DNA of 64,000 nucleotides, taken from assembly GCF_016722965.1 (NCBI RefSeq), contig NZ_JAEQNB010000001.1, positions 659,833 to 723,832 on the forward strand, read 5' to 3'. Source of the DNA: Tumebacillus amylolyticus (GTDB lineage Bacteria; Bacillota; Bacilli; Tumebacillales; Tumebacillaceae). The translations under genes and the position numbers were made by a program. This document shows positions 8,565 through 16,621 of the stretch, in pieces. Below the pieces are notes generated by a model. The model was not told the origin of the DNA, made no database searches, and worked only from the letters and a program-made list of their open reading frames with translations. Numbering within the stretch: the stretch's first letter is position 1; every line of letters starts with the position of its first letter.

Positions 8565-11500
8565 ATGAGTAACGTAAAAGATCGGCTGTCCCAACTTACG
8601 CCGGAACAGCTCCATGCTTTACAGGCCCGACTGAAAAAAGACAGAGTGGCAGCTACCGCAAAAGGCAACTCGATTGCGGCGCTGCCTCGTGACCGCGAGA
8701 TGTATCCGGTGTCGTTTACCCAAAAACGGATGTGGCTGCTCCAGCGAATGGACCCGGACAATGCCTCCTATAACAACGCGTCGATCATCCGGTTAACAGG
8801 GAGCCTCGACCCGGCGCTGATGCACAAGAGCCTCCAAGAATTCGTCAACCGTCATGAAGCGCTCCGCACGACCTTCCACGAACAGGGGGAAGGGGAGTTG
8901 TATCAGCGGGTGCATGACACGCTCGAACTTCCCTTGCCGTTGTACGACCTTGAACACCTCCCGATCGAGCTGCGGGAGGAGGAAGCGAAGCGGTTGATGC
9001 GCCAAGAAGCGCATCAGCCCTTTGACCTCGAAAACGGTCCGTTGATTCGCACCTTCCTCTACCGCCTCTCGGAGCGGGAGCATCTCATCATGTTCATGGT
9101 GCACCACATCGTCATCGACGGTTGGTCGGCCAGTGTGTTCCTTTCCGAGCTCGGGCTTCTGTACGGGGAAGCCAGCACCGGAACCCGCGCCAACTTGCCC
9201 GTCCCGGAACTGCACTTCATCGATTTTGCCGCTTGGCATAACGAATGGTTCAACGGTGAGGTCGCCGCGAAGCAGCTTGCATATTGGAAAGAACAGCTCG
9301 CCGGCAAAGTCCCGGCGCTTGAACTGCCGGCGGACCGCCCGCGCCCTCTGATCCCGCGTTACCGCGGGTCGATCTGCCGCTTGCACATCGAAACTGACTT
9401 GATCGCTCGCTTGCAAGAATTGAGCCGTGAAGCGGAGACCACGATGTTCATGACCCTGATGGCGGGCTTTCAGGCGCTCCTGCACCGCTATACGGGCCAA
9501 ACCGATTTTTCGGTCGGGTTCCCTGTTGCCGGCCGGTCTCGCGAGGAGACTCACGGCATCTTTGGACCGTTGATGAACACCGTGCCACTGCGGGCGCTCG
9601 TCTCGGAAGAAGAGTCGTTCCTCGAACTCTTGCAGCGCGTGCGTGAGCGAGTATCCGGCGCGATGGCCAACCCGGATGTACCGCTTGAAAAACTGGTCGA
9701 AGAGTTGCAGCCGGAACGCCAGCCGGGCACTTCGCCTTTTTATCAGGTCATGTTCAACCTGATCTTCGAAATTCCGGAAACGCACCTGCCGGAGCTCAGC
9801 ATCGTCTACGAAATGTTTGATTCAGGCGTCGCCAAGTTCGATCTTGTGATCGAAGCGTTCTTGAAACCGGACGGATTGCATCTTGTGTTCGAATACAACA
9901 CCGATCTGTTCGACGAAGCGACGATGGTGCGTCTGGCCAACTCGTACCGCATCCTGTTGGCCGGTGTCGCCGAGCAGCCGGAACGCCCGGTTTGGCAATT
10001 GCCGGTACTCACGCCGGAAGACACCCACCGCGTGCTCGTCGAGTGGAACGACACCGCAACGGAGCAAGACCCGCGCACGCGTCATGTTGTACAAGCATTC
10101 GAGGAGATGGCAGCGCATCATGCGACTGACATCGCGGTGGTTGGAGGCGATGTGCGCCTGACCTACCAAGAGTTGAACGAGCGCGCGAATCGACTCGCCC
10201 GTTTCCTGCGCGAACGAGGCGTGGTGAAGGACAGCCGCGTAGGTCTCTGCGCGGATCACACACCGGACATGGTCGTGGGGGTACTCGCGGTGCTCAAAGC
10301 GGGCGGGGCCTATGTCCCGATCGATCCGGCTTACCCGCAGGATCGGATCGCCTACATGATGGAGGACAGCGGGATCGAACTCTTGCTCACCCAGAGCAAG
10401 TTGGCGGAGCGTCTGCCTGACAAAACGCGGCGCTTTTTGCTGGACACCGAATTCGAAACATTGACCGAGTTCGCAACCGACAATCTCGATCTTCCCATCA
10501 CGCCAGACGACCTCGTGTATGTCATCTACACCTCCGGCTCAACAGGCCGTCCCAAGGGTGTTCTGATCACACACGGCGGCTTGATGAACTACCTGACCTG
10601 GGCGATCGACACCTACGCGCAAAAAGGTCACGGGGCTCCCGTGCATTCCTCGCTGGCGTTCGATTTGACCGTCACCTCGATGTACGTTCCGCTGCTCAGC
10701 GGCAAGCGCGTCGTGTTGGCGGCTGGATCGATGGGGGTAGACGCCTTGGTCGAAGCGATGCGCCAGTCGCCGGGCTACAGCTTGACGAAAATCACTCCGG
10801 CTCACCTGCAACTGCTCGGCATGGAAGCACAGTCCGGCGGGGATGCCCATACCTGGAATCACGTCTTCGTCATCGGCGGTGAAGCGCTCACCTATGAAAG
10901 TATCGCTCCGTGGCAACAGCTCGCCCCCGACACCGTGCTGATCAATGAATACGGCCCGACGGAAACGGTGGTCGGCTGCTGCGTCTACAGCGTGCCGCGT
11001 GGAGAACAAGCGGCCGGGACCGTCCCGATCGGACGACCGATCGCGAACACGCAGCTCTACGTGCTCGACCGACATTTTCAACCGGTGCCGATCGGGGCGG
11101 TTGGGGAACTGTACATCAGCGGCTACGGCGTCGCTCGCGGCTACTTGAACCGTCCAGAGTTGACCGCGGAACGTTTTGTCGAGAATCCTTTTGTCCCAGG
11201 CACCCGCATGTACAAAACGGGCGACCTCGCCCGCTACCTGTCCGACGGCAACCTCGTCTACCTCGGCCGTCTCGACGACCAGGTGAAGATTCGCGGATAC
11301 CGCATCGAGCTCGGGGAGATTGAAACGGTGCTGGCCACGCACGCCCAGGTCAAGCTGGCGGCCGTCGTTGTACAAGACGACGGACAAGGGGACAAGCGTC
11401 TCGTCGGCTACTACACCACGGCAGACGGTGGACCCATTCCCACTCGCGACTTGCGCAGTTTCTTAAAAGACACGCTCCCGCCGCACATGGTCCCGGCCGC

Positions 11501-13307
11501 ACTTGTGCATCTGGAGAACATGCCGCTCACCGTCAACGGCAAGATCGACCGTAAGGCGTTGCCCGCACTCGAACGCACAGGTACCCAAGAGGCTGTGGAG
11601 GCTGTACCGATCACACAATTGGAGTTGCAGGTGAAGGCGGTGTGGGAAGCCGTGCTGAAGCGGGAACAAGTGAATGTGACGGACAACTTTTATGAAATCG
11701 GCGGGCACTCCGTCAATGCGATCTTGATCACCTCACGTCTGAAAAAAGCGCTGCAGGTCGACTTCCAGATCCGCGATATCTTCCAAGCGCCGACCGTGCG
11801 TGAACTGGCAACGTTCCTCGGCGCGAAACTGCGTGCGGAACATGGGGACGAACTGCCTGCGTTGACGCATGTAAAACGAGATCAGCCGTTGCCGCTCTCG
11901 TACGAACAGCAGCGCCTCTGGCTTTCAGATCAGATGCAACAGGATACGCAATACAATGTGCGGTTTGTGTGGGAGTTGGAGGGGCCGGTGCAGCCGGGGG
12001 CGCTTGAGCAAAGCTTCCTTGAAATCATTCGACGGCATGAAGCGTTGCGCACCGTGTTCCGCCTGGAGGGCACGCAACCTGTGCAAGTCATCCTCCCGGA
12101 AGTCGCCTTCCAGATCGAGCGGTTCGACCTGCGGGGCCTTTCGGACGAACAGCAGCAAGCACAGCTTGACGAGCATCTGCAAAGCATCAACACGCCGTTC
12201 GATCTGGCGGAAGGTCCGATGTTGCGTGCGAAGCTGTTGCAGCGAAGCGAAGTGCGTCACGTCCTGCACCTGTGCGTGCATCACATCATCGGCGACGGCT
12301 GGTCGCTCGACATCCTCGCTCGGGAGTTGACCGCCCTGTATGAAGCCTATGCGGAGGGACGCGACGTTTCACTGCCTGAGCCGCGCCTGACGTATGCGGA
12401 CTACGCGGTCTGGCAGCGGCGCTTGCTGGAGGAAGGCTATCTGGACGGGCAACTGCACTATTGGCAAAATAAGCTGGCCGGGGCTGCTCCGCTACTCGAC
12501 TTGCGCCCCGACTTTCCTCGCCCGGCTGTGCAGAGCGTCAACGGAGACACGTTGCGCCTCCAACTTCCCGCCGGCTTGCAAGAGGGCTTGGAAGCGTACT
12601 CCCGTCAAGAACGCGCTACGCTGTTCATGACGTTGCTCTCCGCCTATAACCTCGTGCTCAGCCAGCGCAGCGGCACCGATGACATTCTCGTCGGTATCCC
12701 GATCGCCAATCGTCATCAGGAAGAGACGCAAGCGGTGTTCGGCATGTTCCTCAACACGCTGGCGATCCGCTCGGATCTGTCAGGGGTGGAGACCTTCCGT
12801 GACTTGCTGGCGAGCGTGCGCGACAGCTCGCATGAGGCGTTTTCCAATCAAGAGGTGCCGTTTGACCGTGTGATCGAAGCTGTGAATCCGGAACGCAATA
12901 CCGCCTACTCGCCGCTGGTGCAAGTCTGGTTCAACCACCAGAACACGCCGCGCCGCGAGTTCGAATTGAAGGGGCTGACTTTGCGCCAGCAACCGGTCGC
13001 GGAAGAAGCGGTCAAGTTCGATTTTATGTTGGAAGCGTTGACGGAGACGGACGGGCAACTGAACGTCTCGTTCTCCTACAACACCGATCTGTACCGCGCG
13101 TGGACCGCCGAACTTCTGGCCGGCCAGTGGCAAGCCGTCCTCACCCGCATCGTGAAACAGCCAGAGGTGACGCTGTCTGAACTGCGTCTGGAATTGGCAG
13201 AGCTGGCACGACTTGCGGAAGAACAACACAAGCAGTCCTTCCAATCGGCGCGCCGTTCCAAATTGCAAGCGATCAAATCGAAAAAAACAGGGGGTACGAC
13301 GGAATGA
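8565..13307 (+). CDS. NRPS C-A-PCP-C, A domain predicted for asparagine
   Basis: NRPS of 1580 residues. A short N-terminal helical segment may be a docking element. Condensation 1 (about 50-490) has HHIVIDGWS. The adenylation domain (about 505-1010) has TSGSTGRPKG and NGKIDRKAL. The carrier (about 1020-1100) has GGHSV. A second complete condensation domain (about 1115-1560) has HHIIGDGWS. Reading the A-domain pocket by alignment gives D-L-T-K-V-G-E-V-G, one conservative change from the known Asn code DLTKLGEVGK, so Asn is the likely monomer. The protein ends after the second C domain, so the next monomer must be presented by another protein. AAGGAGG lies 8 bases before the ATG. The stop overlaps the start of the dioxygenase gene (ATGA). 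Confidence 0.95.
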   Translation: MSNVKDRLSQLTPEQLHALQARLKKDRVAATAKGNSIAALPRDREMYPVSFTQKRMWLLQRMDPDNASYNNASIIRLTGSLDPALMHKSLQEFVNRHEALRTTFHEQGEGELYQRVHDTLELPLPLYDLEHLPIELREEEAKRLMRQEAHQPFDLENGPLIRTFLYRLSEREHLIMFMVHHIVIDGWSASVFLSELGLLYGEASTGTRANLPVPELHFIDFAAWHNEWFNGEVAAKQLAYWKEQLAGKVPALELPADRPRPLIPRYRGSICRLHIETDLIARLQELSREAETTMFMTLMAGFQALLHRYTGQTDFSVGFPVAGRSREETHGIFGPLMNTVPLRALVSEEESFLELLQRVRERVSGAMANPDVPLEKLVEELQPERQPGTSPFYQVMFNLIFEIPETHLPELSIVYEMFDSGVAKFDLVIEAFLKPDGLHLVFEYNTDLFDEATMVRLANSYRILLAGVAEQPERPVWQLPVLTPEDTHRVLVEWNDTATEQDPRTRHVVQAFEEMAAHHATDIAVVGGDVRLTYQELNERANRLARFLRERGVVKDSRVGLCADHTPDMVVGVLAVLKAGGAYVPIDPAYPQDRIAYMMEDSGIELLLTQSKLAERLPDKTRRFLLDTEFETLTEFATDNLDLPITPDDLVYVIYTSGSTGRPKGVLITHGGLMNYLTWAIDTYAQKGHGAPVHSSLAFDLTVTSMYVPLLSGKRVVLAAGSMGVDALVEAMRQSPGYSLTKITPAHLQLLGMEAQSGGDAHTWNHVFVIGGEALTYESIAPWQQLAPDTVLINEYGPTETVVGCCVYSVPRGEQAAGTVPIGRPIANTQLYVLDRHFQPVPIGAVGELYISGYGVARGYLNRPELTAERFVENPFVPGTRMYKTGDLARYLSDGNLVYLGRLDDQVKIRGYRIELGEIETVLATHAQVKLAAVVVQDDGQGDKRLVGYYTTADGGPIPTRDLRSFLKDTLPPHMVPAALVHLENMPLTVNGKIDRKALPALERTGTQEAVEAVPITQLELQVKAVWEAVLKREQVNVTDNFYEIGGHSVNAILITSRLKKALQVDFQIRDIFQAPTVRELATFLGAKLRAEHGDELPALTHVKRDQPLPLSYEQQRLWLSDQMQQDTQYNVRFVWELEGPVQPGALEQSFLEIIRRHEALRTVFRLEGTQPVQVILPEVAFQIERFDLRGLSDEQQQAQLDEHLQSINTPFDLAEGPMLRAKLLQRSEVRHVLHLCVHHIIGDGWSLDILARELTALYEAYAEGRDVSLPEPRLTYADYAVWQRRLLEEGYLDGQLHYWQNKLAGAAPLLDLRPDFPRPAVQSVNGDTLRLQLPAGLQEGLEAYSRQERATLFMTLLSAYNLVLSQRSGTDDILVGIPIANRHQEETQAVFGMFLNTLAIRSDLSGVETFRDLLASVRDSSHEAFSNQEVPFDRVIEAVNPERNTAYSPLVQVWFNHQNTPRREFELKGLTLRQQPVAEEAVKFDFMLEALTETDGQLNVSFSYNTDLYRAWTAELLAGQWQAVLTRIVKQPEVTLSELRLELAELARLAEEQHKQSFQSARRSKLQAIKSKKTGGTTE

Positions 13308-14356
13308 AGAAAGGTCTGTCTGAGTTCAAAACGAAAGCTGTGAAATTGTCCTCGGAGCAAGAAATGATGCGAATCGAAGACTTCGCACCGGGTCAGCGTC
13401 TGCCGCTCTTGATCACACCGATGATGCCGGGCGTCAACCTGCTGGACTGGTGCGCGCGCAACCGTACCAAGTTGGAGGAGTTGCTGTTGGAAACGGGCGG
13501 TCTGCTGTTCCGCGGGTTCGACATCTCCACGCAGGAGCGTTTTGACGAGTTCGTCTCGGGCATGTGCGATGAATTGCTGGTCTACAACGAGTCCTCCTCG
13601 CCGCGCACGAAACTGACCAGCAACGTGTATACCTCGACCGAACATCCGAAGGAACTGGTGATCCTTCAGCACAATGAACTCTCCTATTCGAATGTTTGGC
13701 CGCAGCGTATCTGGTTCTGCTCTGTGGTGGAAGCACAAAGCGGCGGCGAGACTCCGCTCGCAGACATGCGCCGTGTCTACGAGCGTATCGATCCGGAGAT
13801 CCGCGCCAAGTTCGAGGAAAAAGGCTGGATGCTGATGCGCAACTACGGCGATGGATTCGGCCTGCCTTGGGAGGATGTGTTCCATACGGAGGATCCTGCT
13901 GAAATGGAAGCGTACTGCCAGGAAAATGGAATTGAAGTCGAGTGGAAGGCAGACGGGAACTTGCGCACGCGTCAAGTCCGCAAGGCGGTGCGCCTCCACC
14001 CGACCACTGGTGAGAAGCTTTGGTTCAACCACGCCGCATTCTGGCATGAATCCAGTCTGGAGCCGGAAATTCGCGAACTGTTGACAGCGGAACTCGGCGT
14101 GGAAGGGTTGCCTTACAACACCTACTATGGGGACGGGACACCGATTGAAGAGGAAGTTGCGGCGGCGTTGCGTGCTGCAACCGAAGCGGAGACGATCGCC
14201 TTCCCTTGGCAAAGAGGGGATCTGCTGATGCTGGACAACATGCTCGTTTCGCATGGCCGCAACTCGTTCACGGGCGAACGCCGCACGCTGGTAGCGATGG
14301 GCGAACCGCTCACCAGAGCAAATGCTGACCGCATTGAAGCGGAGATGAAGAAGTAG
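13304..14356 (+). CDS. TauD/SyrP/AsnO-like Fe(II)/2-oxoglutarate dioxygenase
   Basis: A 350-residue non-haem iron, 2-oxoglutarate-dependent oxygenase of the TauD/TfdA-clavaminate synthase superfamily. The iron facial triad is visible as H123-N-E125 (HxE variant) and the distal His in LVSHGRNS (about H317), followed by an Arg about 14 residues later for 2-oxoglutarate binding. Family members next to NRPS genes (SyrP, AsnO) beta-hydroxylate Asp or Asn. Because the preceding NRPS has an Asn-like A domain and its stop overlaps this start by 4 bases, the likely role is beta-hydroxylation of free or carrier-bound Asn. An unrelated amino-acid hydroxylation or desaturation is the alternative. It is the last gene of the operon. 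Confidence 0.9.
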   Translation: MKKGLSEFKTKAVKLSSEQEMMRIEDFAPGQRLPLLITPMMPGVNLLDWCARNRTKLEELLLETGGLLFRGFDISTQERFDEFVSGMCDELLVYNESSSPRTKLTSNVYTSTEHPKELVILQHNELSYSNVWPQRIWFCSVVEAQSGGETPLADMRRVYERIDPEIRAKFEEKGWMLMRNYGDGFGLPWEDVFHTEDPAEMEAYCQENGIEVEWKADGNLRTRQVRKAVRLHPTTGEKLWFNHAAFWHESSLEPEIRELLTAELGVEGLPYNTYYGDGTPIEEEVAAALRAATEAETIAFPWQRGDLLMLDNMLVSHGRNSFTGERRTLVAMGEPLTRANADRIEAEMKK

Positions 14357-14487
14357 ACAAAAAATCCCCTGTTTTAGTAGGAGGGAATGATTCGGGCATT
14401 GACTCGGGTTCGCAAATAAAGGTTACTCTCTGTAGCTAATGGTGCCGAACACGAGACCTTGCCTGAGTTGACAAGGATTCAGATTCA

Positions 14488-14534
14488 TGACAAAAGGGAT
14501 TCAGAACCGTGAGGTTCTGAATCCCTTTTTGTCA
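14488..14534 (+). terminator. Strong Rho-independent terminator of the NRPS/PKS operon
   Basis: A near-perfect inverted repeat of about 20 bp per arm (arms about 14488-14507 and 14513-14534, core GGGATTCAGAAC / GTTCTGAATCCC) followed by a T run. It lies about 130 bases after the dioxygenase stop. Confidence 0.85.
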
Positions 14535-14539
14535 ATTAC

Positions 14540-15190
14540 GACCGCCCTATAGGCCCTGCGCTGGCGAGTAAGGGAGCCCCATTTTTCGCAAAAGTTACGA
14601 ATCGTATTCTTGGAGTGACCTCCTAAAGTCTTAGGGGTACAACGCCCCTTAAGATCCGTGATTACAGTGTGGTATGGTGTCGATGCAAAATGGCGAACTA
14701 TTCAATCCTGATAACCTCCGGTGTTTCTTCATGTCGCTGTTCAATCTGGGCGGTGCAAGCAGATGGCGTAGACGCTCTAGTCGCGGACGAGTCCAGCTGA
14801 TCTCAGCAGCAGCCTTAGTGCTGGAACTGGGAATTGAGGAAGACAAGTTGTATGGTGATAGTATCGGTTCCCTTGGAATGACAGACTGGAACTCATTCGC
14901 AAAAACACCAAACATCGGAAGTGCCACTTTTTGTACATCAAGGCGGCCGTTCTTACGTTCTCTTTTGTGATCAAAAAGATTGCGGCGGCGGGACAGTAAA
15001 GCTTATCAACTCGACGAAAATAAAGTTGTAATGAACTAGCGTCCCTTGGGAGTTAGTTTTTTTTAAGGTGAAGAAACCGAAATGTTACGTGAATCGGGTT
15101 ACTTACAAATAGGGAGCCGACTTTTTATTCAAAAACACCGCTTTTCCAAGGTCATCCCTGAGAGGGCAATTCAATGCCCGGATTCTTTTT
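14540..15190. other. Intergenic stretch with degenerate coding remnants, no confident gene
   Basis: No protein that I recognise is encoded here. A small hairpin (TCTTAGGGG at 14629, CCCCTTAAGA at 14645) is present. A frame starting at ATG 14852, preceded by GAGGAAG, runs to TAA 15031 but is broken by an in-frame TGA at 14879. Its last 49 residues look protein-like (Cys- and Gly-containing, ending STKIKL). This is probably decayed sequence between the biosynthetic operon and the MerR locus. Confidence 0.4.
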
Positions 15191-15201
15191 TCAATCCTGT
15201 G

Positions 15202-15232
15202 TTGACATGGAGTTGACTCTAAGTTGTAAAGT
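15202..15232 (+). promoter_or_regulatory. MerR/AdhR-type promoter-operator, copy 1
   Basis: TTGACA at 15202 and TAAAGT at 15227 are separated by 19 bp, the over-long spacer typical of MerR-family promoters. The spacer holds an imperfect dyad (TGGAGTTGACTCTAA). It matches two other copies at 16023 and 16554 and faces a broken SDR/MFS remnant. Confidence 0.8.
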
Positions 15233-15645
15233 TCGTCATCGGTGCAGGACGGGGCATGGGCGTTGATTTTGCGAAGTCCGTCCTGGCAGCAGATCATCAA
15301 GTTGTCGCGACCTTTCCTTTCGCATTGGGAGCCGTGTACATCCTCTTGTTCCTCTTGGGACATTTCGTCGTTGCGATGTACTTCATCGTGTTCCTGTGGG
15401 GAGTCTTGGCGGGGATGGGGTCGAATTACGGGCAATATTGGATCGCGTCTGCAGCTCCGGAAGCTCCGGATTTCGCGAATGGACTTTTTTTAACATCCGC
15501 GAACTTAGGAACCACGATGGGGACAGCTGTCGGGGGATTCCTGATCTCCACGACCAACACACAGTACGTCGTATTCGTAGGATATCTCTCGTTGATCTTG
15601 TGCGCGGCCTTTATTTATATGAGAAAAGAACACAGGTGGTATTGA
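15229..15645 (+). pseudogene. Chimeric remnant: SDR N-terminus fused in frame to MFS C-terminus
   Basis: The open frame begins without a start codon inside the promoter -10 region. Its first about 25 residues (FVIGAGRGMGVDFAK, then VVAT) resemble the Rossmann nucleotide-binding start of a short-chain dehydrogenase. From about FPFALGAVY onward it is the last three to four transmembrane segments of an MFS transporter (ANLGTTMGTAVGGFL region). A full MFS protein has about 400 residues, and here about 110 remain. The simplest reading is a deletion joining two neighbouring members of the MerR regulon. Translation from the internal ATG at 15256 would give 129 residues of doubtful function. Confidence 0.7.
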
Positions 15646-15646
15646 T

Positions 15647-15958
15647 ATGGATCGCGTCGAGAAAAGTAAGGAAAAGTTCAAGCAACTGTTTGGAGAGGTT
15701 GTACTTTTCATTTTTGGCGAAGTTTTTTATCAGGGGAATCTGGATGACAAGCAGTGCGAATTGATCACTTTGGTGGTGTTTGCCACCAACCAGACTTGGC
15801 CTCAGCTTCAGGCACATGTACACGCCGCGCTGAACGTCGGGCTGACACCGGTGGAAATCAAGGAAGCGGTCTACCAGTGCGCACCATACCTTGGATTTCC
15901 CAAAACGCTCAACGCCTTGCCATGTATTAAGGAAGTGATTCCGGAAGTGGAGCGCTAA
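15647..15958 (+). CDS. Carboxymuconolactone decarboxylase-like protein (YraC/AhpD-like fold)
   Basis: A small all-helical protein of 103 residues of the carboxymuconolactone decarboxylase family (layout: about 45-residue lead, then LQAHVHAALNVGLTPVEIKE, then YLGFPKTLNAL). The CxxC pair of the AhpD branch is absent, so it groups with the non-peroxidase members. It starts one base after the SDR/MFS remnant, with AGGTGG about 10 bases before the ATG. In B. subtilis an analogous gene sits beside the AdhR regulator and alcohol dehydrogenase, which fits a role in aldehyde or electrophile response. The exact reaction is unknown. Confidence 0.85.
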   Translation: MDRVEKSKEKFKQLFGEVVLFIFGEVFYQGNLDDKQCELITLVVFATNQTWPQLQAHVHAALNVGLTPVEIKEAVYQCAPYLGFPKTLNALPCIKEVIPEVER

Positions 15959-16022
15959 GTTGCGAGAGGCACACAGGAGCAACTCCTGGAAAATTTACAG
16001 GTTGGCCCTTATCACCTTGTGG

Positions 16023-16053
16023 TTGACTTGGAGCCGACTCCAAGTTGTAAGAT
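16023..16053 (+). promoter_or_regulatory. MerR/AdhR-type promoter-operator, copy 2
   Basis: TTGACT at 16023 and TAAGAT at 16048 with a 19-bp spacer. The spacer contains the dyad CTTGGAG-N4-CTCCAAG. It drives the MerR gene itself, so autoregulation is likely. Confidence 0.85.
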
Positions 16054-16089
16054 ACCCTTGTATGTTCTGAAATTTCCTGAAAACAGGTG

Positions 16090-16500
16090 ATGAAGGTGGA
16101 GGAATTGTCGATTAAGCAAGCGGCAGAAAGAACGGGTCTCAGCGAAGATACGATTCGGTACTACGAAAAAATCGACCTGCTCCCCCCTGCCAAACGAAAC
16201 AGCGGCGGGCGACGGGTCTATGGGGCTGACGATCTGGAGCTCATGGTCTTCATTACGCATTTGAAGTCAGCGGGCATGTCGCTGGAGACCATTAAGTATT
16301 ACTTGAGTCTGAGCTTGGAAGAGGACCCGAACGCCGCTTCGGAACGACTGGCTTTGCTGACGGAGCAAAAGAAACTGGTGGAATCCAAGCTTGCGGAATT
16401 GCAGGCCGTTTACAAGGTTCTTGAGCACAAAGTGGAGCATTACACAGAAGTTTGCTTGCCGGAGAAACTTCGTCTCAAAAAAGAAACGGTCCCCAAGTAA
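16090..16500 (+). CDS. MerR-family regulator (AdhR/NmlR-like)
   Basis: A 136-residue MerR-type activator with a winged-helix DNA-binding domain at the N-terminus ([20 protein letters not shown], residues about 7-26, then [12 protein letters not shown]) and a long dimerisation coiled coil (about 80-125). AdhR/NmlR proteins of this type sense formaldehyde, methylglyoxal or other electrophiles through a conserved Cys near residue 52. That Cys is absent here, and the only Cys is near the C-terminus (EVCLPEK). The ATG at 16090 is preceded by a weak GGTG, and the GTG at 16087 is equally possible. Three matching 19-bp-spacer promoters nearby are its probable targets. Confidence 0.9.
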   Translation: MKVEELSIKQAAERTGLSEDTIRYYEKIDLLPPAKRNSGGRRVYGADDLELMVFITHLKSAGMSLETIKYYLSLSLEEDPNAASERLALLTEQKKLVESKLAELQAVYKVLEHKVEHYTEVCLPEKLRLKKETVPK

Positions 16501-16540
16501 AAAAACCAACTTCCATCCGGGTATGGAAGTTGGTTTTTTT
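16499..16540 (+). terminator. Rho-independent terminator after merR
   Basis: ACCAACTTCCAT / ATGGAAGTTGGT stem with a 6-base loop and a run of T, starting at the merR stop codon. Confidence 0.88.
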
Positions 16541-16553
16541 ATGGATCGAGGGG

Positions 16554-16584
16554 TTGACTTGGAGTCGACTCCAAGTTGTAGGCT
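16554..16584 (+). promoter_or_regulatory. MerR/AdhR-type promoter-operator, copy 3
   Basis: TTGACT at 16554 and TAGGCT at 16579 with a 19-bp spacer. The dyad in the spacer is perfect (CTTGGAGT / ACTCCAAG around CG). It drives the alcohol dehydrogenase and aldo/keto reductase genes. Confidence 0.85.
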
Positions 16585-16621
16585 TTACACAGACACACAA
16601 TACAGGAGGAGAGAACATCAC

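Noticed and set aside
14649..14970. Open frames of about 90-100 codons on both strands after the NRPS operon
   Set aside because: No ribosome sites, no recognisable family, and mutually overlapping; treated as decayed or non-coding sequence.
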